Positions 59,055 to 64,000 of a stretch of DNA of 64,000 bases are shown here, in pieces (positions within the stretch are counted from its first letter, which is position 1; each line of letters begins with the position of its first letter). Both the position numbers and the translations under genes were made by a program. Below the pieces are notes generated by a model. It was not told the DNA's origin. It did not search any database and worked only from the letters and a program-made list of their open reading frames with translations. The stretch is from Burkholderiales bacterium. Lineage in GTDB: Bacteria; Pseudomonadota; Gammaproteobacteria; Burkholderiales; Burkholderiaceae_C. The stretch spans positions 1-64,000 of the forward strand of contig JADJDV010000006.1 in assembly GCA_016702555.1 (NCBI GenBank). Reading direction: 5' to 3'.

Positions 59055-59831
59055 ATGAACCTGATTCGCTCCGTGCTGCACATGCTGTGGATGGTCGTCA
59101 CGGTGATCCCGTGGGCGACGGCGGTGGTGATTCTGTCGCCGCTGGTCGGCAGCACGCGCCTGTACTGGATTTGTGTCGGCTGGCTGGCCACCGCCGTGAA
59201 GGGCGGCACCTGGATCCTGGGCATCCGCAACCGCGTCAGCGGCATGGAGAACCTGCCCCTGGGCGAGAAAGATGCGGCGGTGCTGCTGGTCAAGCACCAG
59301 TCGACCTGGGAGACCTTCGTGATGCCAACGCTGATGCCGCATCCGCTGGCCTATGTGTTCAAGCGCGAGCTGCTGCGCGTGCCCTTCTTCGGCTGGGCCA
59401 TCGGCCGGCTCGACATGATCCACATCGACCGCGGCCGGCGCGCCGAGGCCTTCAACAAGGTGGTGGCGCAGGGCCGGCGGCTGATGGCCGAGGGCGTGTG
59501 GGTGATCATGTTTCCCGAGGGCACGCGCATTCCGCGCGGCGAGAAGGGCAGCTACCGCAGCGGCGGTGCGCGGCTGGCGATCGAATGCGGCGCGCCGGTG
59601 ATCCCGATCGCCGTCACCAGCGCCAAGTGCTGGCCGCGCAAGGCCTTCATCAAGCGGCCGGGCATCGTCGACATCTCGATCGGCCCGCCCATTCCCAGCG
59701 TGGGCCGCCGGGCGGACGAGTTGATTCGTGAGGTCGAGGCCTGGATCGAGGCCGAGATGCTGCGACTGGACCCCGAGGCCTATCCCACCGGCCAGGCGCG
59801 GCTGTCGCGACTCAAGCCCGGCCAGGACTGA
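59055..59831 (+). CDS. plsC: 1-acyl-sn-glycerol-3-phosphate acyltransferase
   Basis: 258 aa from the ATG at 59055. One N-terminal membrane segment (LHMLWMVVTVIPWATAVVIL). Acyltransferase block I is LLVKHQSTWETFVMPTL (His-x4-Glu rather than the usual His-x4-Asp). Block II/III is FKRELLRVPFFGWAIGRLDM and VIMFPEGTRIPRGEKGSYRS. Block IV is GAPVIPIAVTSAKCWPRKAF. It makes phosphatidic acid from lysophosphatidate. It follows gmhB by 52 bases. Confidence 0.93.
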   Translation: MNLIRSVLHMLWMVVTVIPWATAVVILSPLVGSTRLYWICVGWLATAVKGGTWILGIRNRVSGMENLPLGEKDAAVLLVKHQSTWETFVMPTLMPHPLAYVFKRELLRVPFFGWAIGRLDMIHIDRGRRAEAFNKVVAQGRRLMAEGVWVIMFPEGTRIPRGEKGSYRSGGARLAIECGAPVIPIAVTSAKCWPRKAFIKRPGIVDISIGPPIPSVGRRADELIREVEAWIEAEMLRLDPEAYPTGQARLSRLKPGQD

Positions 59832-59839
59832 GTTTGGCC

Positions 59840-60754
59840 ATGCTGCAACTGGTGCTGGACTGGTTCAGTGCCCCGGCGCCGGCCAAGGAATCCCCCTCGC
59901 TGGCAGCACCCGCGCCGGTCATGCCGGCGGCGCCTGAACCCGTGGTGCAAGCGCCGGCGCTTGCGCTGGCCGACGCCCTCGCGCCCGCGCACTTCGCGCA
60001 CCCGCGCGCCAATCGCGCCATCAGCTTCGCCCACGCGCGCGTGCACTACGAGTTCCGGCGCGGCCAGCGGCGCACCATCGGTTTCGCGGTGGGTGCCGAC
60101 GGGCTCACCGTCAGCGCGCCGCGCTGGACGCCGCTGCACGAAGTCGAGGCCGCGCTGCGCGAAAAACAGCGCTGGATCGTCACCAAGCTGGGCGAGGCGC
60201 GCGCGCGCCACCAGCGGCTCGAAGCCAACCGCATCGAATGGCGCGAAGGCGCCACGCTGCCCTTTCTGGGCGAGCCCGTGATGCTGGTGCTGGACCCGCG
60301 CCAGCGCCACGGCCGTGGTGGCGCGGTGCTGGATACCGTAGCCGATGCGCTGCCCGGCGTGCCGCGCCTGACGCTGCACATCGGCCTGCCGCACACGGCC
60401 TCGCCCGAGCAGTTGCGCGATACCGCACAAGCTTGGCTGATGCGCCAGGCGCGCCGCATCTTCACCGCGCGGCTCGATCACTTCGCCCCCCAGTTGGAGG
60501 TGCGTTGGCAGCGCTTGAGCCTGTCATCGGCCGGCACGCGCTGGGGTTCGGCCAGCGCCGATGGCTCGATCCGCCTCAACTGGCGCCTGATTCATTTCCG
60601 CGAGCCGATCATCGACTACGTCGTGGTGCATGAGCTGGCCCACCTGCGCGAGATGAACCACAGCCCGCGCTTCTGGCGGCACGTCGAAAGCGTGCTGCCC
60701 GACTACGCCGCGCGGCGCGGCGCGCTGAAGGAGGAGGCGGTGCCGAGATGGTGA
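59840..60754 (+). CDS. YgjP-like (DUF45) metallopeptidase
   Basis: 304 aa from the ATG at 59840 (a TTG at 59834 is possible). A Pro/Ala-rich leader precedes the domain. Conserved WGSASADGSIRLNWRLIHFR, then the zinc site VVVHELAHLREMNHSPRFWR (His-Glu-x2-His plus a third His). This is the UTP-pyrophosphatase/M48-like DUF45 family; biological substrate unclear. Membership of the plsC transcription unit is suggested by the 8-base gap. Confidence 0.9.
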   Translation: MLQLVLDWFSAPAPAKESPSLAAPAPVMPAAPEPVVQAPALALADALAPAHFAHPRANRAISFAHARVHYEFRRGQRRTIGFAVGADGLTVSAPRWTPLHEVEAALREKQRWIVTKLGEARARHQRLEANRIEWREGATLPFLGEPVMLVLDPRQRHGRGGAVLDTVADALPGVPRLTLHIGLPHTASPEQLRDTAQAWLMRQARRIFTARLDHFAPQLEVRWQRLSLSSAGTRWGSASADGSIRLNWRLIHFREPIIDYVVVHELAHLREMNHSPRFWRHVESVLPDYAARRGALKEEAVPRW

Positions 60755-60796
60755 GGCGATAGTGGTCGAGTGCGGCTGGCTGACTATCATCGCCGC

Positions 60797-61615
60797 ATGA
60801 ATTCCCACGCTTCCACATTTGGCGCACTGCGTGAGCGCGGCTACGACATTCTGTTCGTATCGCATGCCGAGTCGATTCTTGTCGGCGAGTTTTCCGAAGC
60901 CATTACAGAGCTGACATCCACGCTGTTAGAGCTGAACTTGCCGATCACTGAAATCATCGGCAGCGGTGGTGGGGAAACCAAATTCACCCAGCGCTTGCGC
61001 CGCGCGCTGACCGCACTGCAGTGGCCCAAGCACACCTTCGTCATCACCAAGACGGTGGACGGGGTGCCGAAGGAGTCGGTGTCGCATGAGATCGATCATG
61101 TGCGCCGCACGGACCGAGGCGTCGTGGCGTTGGAGATCGAATGGAACAACAAGGATCCGTTCTTTGATCGTGATCTGGAGAACTTCAAACGCCTGCACGC
61201 CGAAGGCGCCATCAGTGCGGGGGTGCTCATCACGCGTGGCGCATCATTGCAACAACAACTGCGCTCGGCGGTGTACCGGTTTGCTCACGAACGAGGGATC
61301 AGCAGCTTTGACGATCTGGTAGCCAACGGTATCGCTCCGACGCTCAAGCAGAAGAAGGCGATTGAAAAACGTGTGACGCGCGCTGTGAGCCCTCTGCCGT
61401 TCGCTGATGCCTGGACCGACAACTTCATCGGCAACAAATATGGTCAGGCCACCACACACTGGGACAAGCTGATGGCGCGTGTGCAGCGCGGTGTGGGCAA
61501 CCCGTGCCCACTGCTGCTGATCGGCTTGCCAGCCTCGATCATCCGCTTCGACGAAGGACAGATTGATGTGATTGAGGGCAGTGAATCCGACGCCCTTGAT
61601 GATGTCGGCGACTGA
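60797..61615 (+). CDS. type II restriction endonuclease, BglII/BstYI-like
   Basis: 272 aa from the ATG at 60797. It shows the BglII/BstYI family block SHEIDHVRRTDRGVVALEIE and WNNKDPFFDRDLENFKRLHA, followed by ISAGVLITRG. Candidate catalytic residues are D100 and E113-x-E115 (ALEIEW), the BamHI/BglII variation of PD-(D/E)xK in which the lysine is replaced. Relatives cut GATC-core sites such as AGATCT or RGATCY. It converges with a DNA adenine methylase (12 bases between stops), completing a restriction-modification pair. Sampled GC (60 %) is below the neighbours. Confidence 0.85.
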   Translation: MNSHASTFGALRERGYDILFVSHAESILVGEFSEAITELTSTLLELNLPITEIIGSGGGETKFTQRLRRALTALQWPKHTFVITKTVDGVPKESVSHEIDHVRRTDRGVVALEIEWNNKDPFFDRDLENFKRLHAEGAISAGVLITRGASLQQQLRSAVYRFAHERGISSFDDLVANGIAPTLKQKKAIEKRVTRAVSPLPFADAWTDNFIGNKYGQATTHWDKLMARVQRGVGNPCPLLLIGLPASIIRFDEGQIDVIEGSESDALDDVGD

Positions 61616-61627
61616 GCGGGCCCCGGC

Positions 61628-62302
61628 TCAGTCCGATAGCAGCGAAGGTTGCGCCGTGAGATGGCGGCGCGAGTGGTGCGCATAGGTCGGCCAGGTGGGA
61701 ACGTATTCTTCGCTTGCCTGATTGCCCCAGATGGCCCAGCCTGGCCGCTCGCCGCGTGCGAAAAGTTCCAAGAATGGCCCTGGACTACAGTCTTCGATCA
61801 GGGTGTATTGCTCGTCCGGCTTTCGAGAGTGTTCGCGTTTGCGGGTGCTCAGGATATTCACCTGCGTTCGCCCCCGTTGCAGTGTGCGCGCGTTCTTGCC
61901 GCGCACGCCAAACAGCAGCAATTCGGTGACGTTGCGGAAATAAAACCCTACGCCGCGGCCGTCGGGTCCGCCGTCCTTGCGAATCTTTTGCCACACGATG
62001 TTGGACTTGTACTGAAAACCCCAGGCTTGCATGACCGACAGGCCGTCGGGCAGCAGCGCATTGGGCACCCACAAATAAAGGTGAGCGGTGTCTTCGGCAC
62101 TTAATTCGACGGGTAGCGCCTTGATGTCGTCAAGGGTCATCGTCCCGTAGCGAGACAGACGTTTGTGCTCAGGCGCAACTTTTCCGGTACGGTTCTGGAA
62201 TTGCCAGGGTGGGTCAGCCAAGATGGTTCTGAAGCGGCGTCCACCGACCATGCGTTGGAAATCGATCGTCGCCTGGGAAGGGTGAAGGTTGCTGGCTTGC
62301 AT
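61628..62302 (-). CDS. MT-A70-family DNA N6-adenine methyltransferase
   Basis: 224 aa if started at the ATG 62302; frames reach ATGs at 62347 and 62368. Catalytic motif in RFRTILADPPWQFQNRTGKV (DPPW). Other blocks: HLYLWVPNALLPDGLSVMQA, IRKDGGPDGRGVGFYFRNVT and ELLLFGVRGKN, TRKREHSRKPDEQY, then the SAM-binding end SPGPFLELFARGERPGWAIW. MT-A70 enzymes of this bacterial subgroup methylate adenine in short sites. It should protect the host against the convergent nuclease. I prefer the later start because a -10-like TATGAT (62343-62348) and an operator-like inverted repeat lie upstream of it. Confidence 0.87.
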   Translation of the reverse strand: MQASNLHPSQATIDFQRMVGGRRFRTILADPPWQFQNRTGKVAPEHKRLSRYGTMTLDDIKALPVELSAEDTAHLYLWVPNALLPDGLSVMQAWGFQYKSNIVWQKIRKDGGPDGRGVGFYFRNVTELLLFGVRGKNARTLQRGRTQVNILSTRKREHSRKPDEQYTLIEDCSPGPFLELFARGERPGWAIWGNQASEEYVPTWPTYAHHSRRHLTAQPSLLSD

Positions 62303-62349
62303 GGTGGATAGGGTGACTATTTCAGAACGAGGCGCATGGGGCATCATAC

Positions 62350-62379
62350 CGAAAAACTGGATCTGCATACAGTTTTTCG
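62350..62379. promoter_or_regulatory. 10-bp inverted repeat at the methylase promoter, loop holds GGATCT
   Basis: CGAAAAACTG (62350-62359) and CAGTTTTTCG (62370-62379) are perfect reverse complements. The 10-base spacer GATCTGCATA gives a GGATCT site at 62359-62364, which fits RGATCY. On the minus strand the repeat sits just upstream of TATGAT (62343-62348), the position of an operator. Alternatively it is a terminator for the SDR gene upstream, whose stop is 5 bases away and whose T-run would be TTTTT. Confidence 0.6.
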
Positions 62380-62383
62380 TGCC

Positions 62384-63160
62384 TCACCCGCGCGCCCAGG
62401 TCACGCCACCATCCACGACCAGCGTCGCCCCGGTCACATAGTCGCCCGCGCGCGACGCCAGGTAGATCGCCGCGCCGGCCATGTCCTCGGGCGTGCCGAT
62501 GCGGCCAGCGGGGATGCGCTGCGCCACTTCTTCGGCGTTGTCGCGTGCGTCCTTGTTCATGGTCGAGGCGAAGGCGCCCGGCGCGATGGCGCTGACGGCG
62601 ATGCGCTCGGGCGCCAGCCGGAGCGCCATGCGCCGCGTCAGGTGGATCAAGCCCGCCTTGCTGGCCTGGTACGAATACGTCTCCTGCGGGTTGTTCGACA
62701 CGCCGTCGATGGACGCGATGTTGATCACCTTCGCCAGGTGATCGGTGGCGGCGGCCTTGAGCATGGGGGTCAGCGCCTGGGTCAGGAAGAAGGGCGTCTT
62801 CATGTTCAGATCGACCACCTTGTCCCAGCCGCTTTCAGGGAACTCGTCGTACGCTGCGCCCCAGGCCGCGCCGGCGTTGTTGACCAGGATGTCGAGCGAT
62901 TTCTCGTGCTGCTGGTACGCGGCCACGAGTTGCTGCACACCCTCCAGCGTGGACACATCGGCCGGCAGCGATACGCAGGGGCCGATCGTGGACAGCTCCG
63001 CGGCCGTGGCGTCGCACGCCTCGGCCTTGCGCGCCGAGATGTAAACGCGCGCGCCGGCACGCAAGTAGCCCTCGGCGATCATGCGGCCGATGCCGCGCGA
63101 GCCGCCGGTGATGAGGGCGCTGCGGCCTTGCAGCGAGAACAGTTGCTGGGGATCGATCAT
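62384..63160 (-). CDS. short-chain dehydrogenase/reductase
   Basis: 258 aa. TGGSRGIGRMIAEGYLRAGA (cofactor), LVNNAGAAWGAAYDEFPESG, catalytic Ser in INIASIDGVSNN, YSYQASKAGLIHLTRRMALR, and the end VTGATLVVDGGVTWARG. Similar in architecture to the island SDR at 15698 but only moderately alike. Substrate unknown. It is downstream of the MBL-fold hydrolase on the same strand. Confidence 0.9.
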   Translation of the reverse strand: MIDPQQLFSLQGRSALITGGSRGIGRMIAEGYLRAGARVYISARKAEACDATAAELSTIGPCVSLPADVSTLEGVQQLVAAYQQHEKSLDILVNNAGAAWGAAYDEFPESGWDKVVDLNMKTPFFLTQALTPMLKAAATDHLAKVINIASIDGVSNNPQETYSYQASKAGLIHLTRRMALRLAPERIAVSAIAPGAFASTMNKDARDNAEEVAQRIPAGRIGTPEDMAGAAIYLASRAGDYVTGATLVVDGGVTWARG

Positions 63161-63238
63161 GGCAAGGGTTCCTGGTCACGGTGGGAAACATGGCTCGCGC
63201 GGCTTCGCCAAGCGGCGCGAGCCAGGAACGGGAAAACG

Positions 63239-64000
63239 TCAGGTCGGCGCAAAGCGCCAGATGCCCTGCGCATCGCGCTCGCGCCGCAGCTGGCCGGCGA
63301 ACCACAGCCGGTGCAGGTGCGCCACCGCTTCGCCGAGCGCGAAGGTGGTCTGGTGCAGGTCCAGCGGGCGCTTGAACAGCACGGGCAGCACGTCGTAGGC
63401 GCTGACGGCTTTTTTGCGCGCCGCGTCCATCACCTCGGCCAGCCGGTCGCGATGGTGTTCACGCAACTGGCGCAGCCGTTCATGCAGGCCGACGAAGGGC
63501 TTGCCGTGCGAGGGCAGCACCAGCACGTCGTCCGGCAGCGGCAGAAAGCGGTCTATCGAGTCGAGGAACAGCGTCAGCGCATCGGCCTCGGGCTCCATCT
63601 CGTAGACGCTGACGTTGGTGGAAATGCGCGGCAGCACCATGTCGCCGCTGATCAGCACGTCCAGCGCCTCGCAGTGCAGCGCCATGTGCTCGGGCGCGTG
63701 GCCGTAGCCGGCGATGCAGCGCCAGGCCTGGCCGCCGATGGTGAGCGTCATGCAGTCCATCAGGCGTACGTAGCTGGGCGGCAGCGCCGGTACCAGGCCG
63801 CTGTAGTAGCGCTTGCGCTTGCGGATCTGCTCCAGGTCGGCGGGGTCCATCATGCCGTGGCTGCGGAAGTAATCGGCCAGCCGCTCGCCGCCAAAGCTGT
63901 TGACCACCTGGCAGGCGTAACGCGCGGCCTGGTAGTCGGTGCCGCTCATCCACAACGGCGCCTGCCAGCGCTCGCACAGCCAGTGCGCCAGGCCGACGTG
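63239..64000 (-). CDS. MBL-fold metallo-hydrolase (partial, continues past window)
   Basis: About 253 codons to the right edge with the start outside. At the edge it reads HVGLAHWLCERWQAPLWMSG, the tail of the HxHxDH metal motif. Later ligands: histidine in AGYGHAPEHMALH, aspartate in LISGDMVLPRIS and histidine in VLPSHGKPFVGL. The C-terminal winged-helix-like part (LGEAVAHLHRLWFAGQLRRE) is typical of the LACTB2/RNase-Z-like subgroup. It may hydrolyse thioesters or similar; no closer call is possible. Confidence 0.85.
   Translation of the reverse strand, partial: HVGLAHWLCERWQAPLWMSGTDYQAARYACQVVNSFGGERLADYFRSHGMMDPADLEQIRKRKRYYSGLVPALPPSYVRLMDCMTLTIGGQAWRCIAGYGHAPEHMALHCEALDVLISGDMVLPRISTNVSVYEMEPEADALTLFLDSIDRFLPLPDDVLVLPSHGKPFVGLHERLRQLREHHRDRLAEVMDAARKKAVSAYDVLPVLFKRPLDLHQTTFALGEAVAHLHRLWFAGQLRRERDAQGIWRFAPT

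Overview
The window is about 64 kb of a high-GC betaproteobacterial chromosome, most likely Burkholderiales, family Comamonadaceae. The evidence is the style of the spc/alpha ribosomal operon, a separate glyQ/glyS pair, fabA, hpd next to an Lrp-type regulator, a Bug-type solute-binding protein, and a dispersed inverted repeat (47938-48013) that I recall from Comamonadaceae. Genus cannot be fixed from the sequence alone.

Region 1 (1-6290, + strand) is the distal spc operon plus the alpha operon: rplR(end)-rpsE-rpmD-rplO-secY-infA-rpmJ-rpsM-rpsK-rpsD-rpoA-rplQ, followed by an initiator tRNA-fMet with its own consensus -10 box and a terminator.

Region 2 (about 6300-21570) is an accessory island with lower GC (one sampled 60-base line is 57 %, against 73 % in a core line). 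It starts with an insertion-sequence graveyard: an IS481-type transposase fused in frame to the end of an IS66 TnpB, and a decayed IS256 start. Next comes a complete 3,076-bp IS66-family element with an 8-bp target duplication. It splits a nitronate monooxygenase gene whose two halves rejoin in frame. The rest is a minus-strand CoA-dependent catabolic operon (thiolase, SDR, APH-type phosphotransferase, acyl-CoA dehydrogenase, AMP-forming CoA ligase, small ORF, nitronate monooxygenase) with a LysR regulator, and a divergent pair (Bug binding protein, enoyl-CoA hydratase). An IS5-like remnant with both inverted repeats closes the island.

Region 3 (21580-38435) is core: a lipoprotein, rep helicase (frameshifted), an AEC transporter, priA, an intergenic region with two DnaA-box matches next to hemE, hemE, a ComEA-like protein, O-acetylhomoserine sulfhydrylase, a CoA-binding protein divergent from a large Pat-type acyl-CoA synthetase/GNAT protein, and a two-subunit heme-copper oxidase with SCO and a membrane protein.

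Region 4 (39054-48013): an intact IS630-family element sits exactly in the stop codon of a thioesterase gene. An acyl-CoA dehydrogenase and a surface-sugar cluster follow (ugd, UDP-glucuronate epimerase-like, ArnT-like PMT, GT2, flippase/synthase-like membrane protein), which reads as a possible galacturonate-type LPS or lipid modification route.

Region 5 (48032-64000): hpd/Lrp, GNAT, corC-lnt (lnt frameshifted), fabA, then glyQ and glyS separated by a VapBC-type toxin-antitoxin pair with a 26-bp perfect palindromic operator. After these come a membrane protein, gmhB, plsC, a YgjP-like metallopeptidase, a compact restriction-modification pair (BglII/BstYI-like nuclease facing an MT-A70 methylase), an SDR and a partial MBL-fold hydrolase.

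Five apparent single-base indels (three in tnpC, one in rep, one in lnt) lie in or next to short G/C runs. Those in rep and lnt suggest either sequencing error or decay and should be checked before any biology is built on them.
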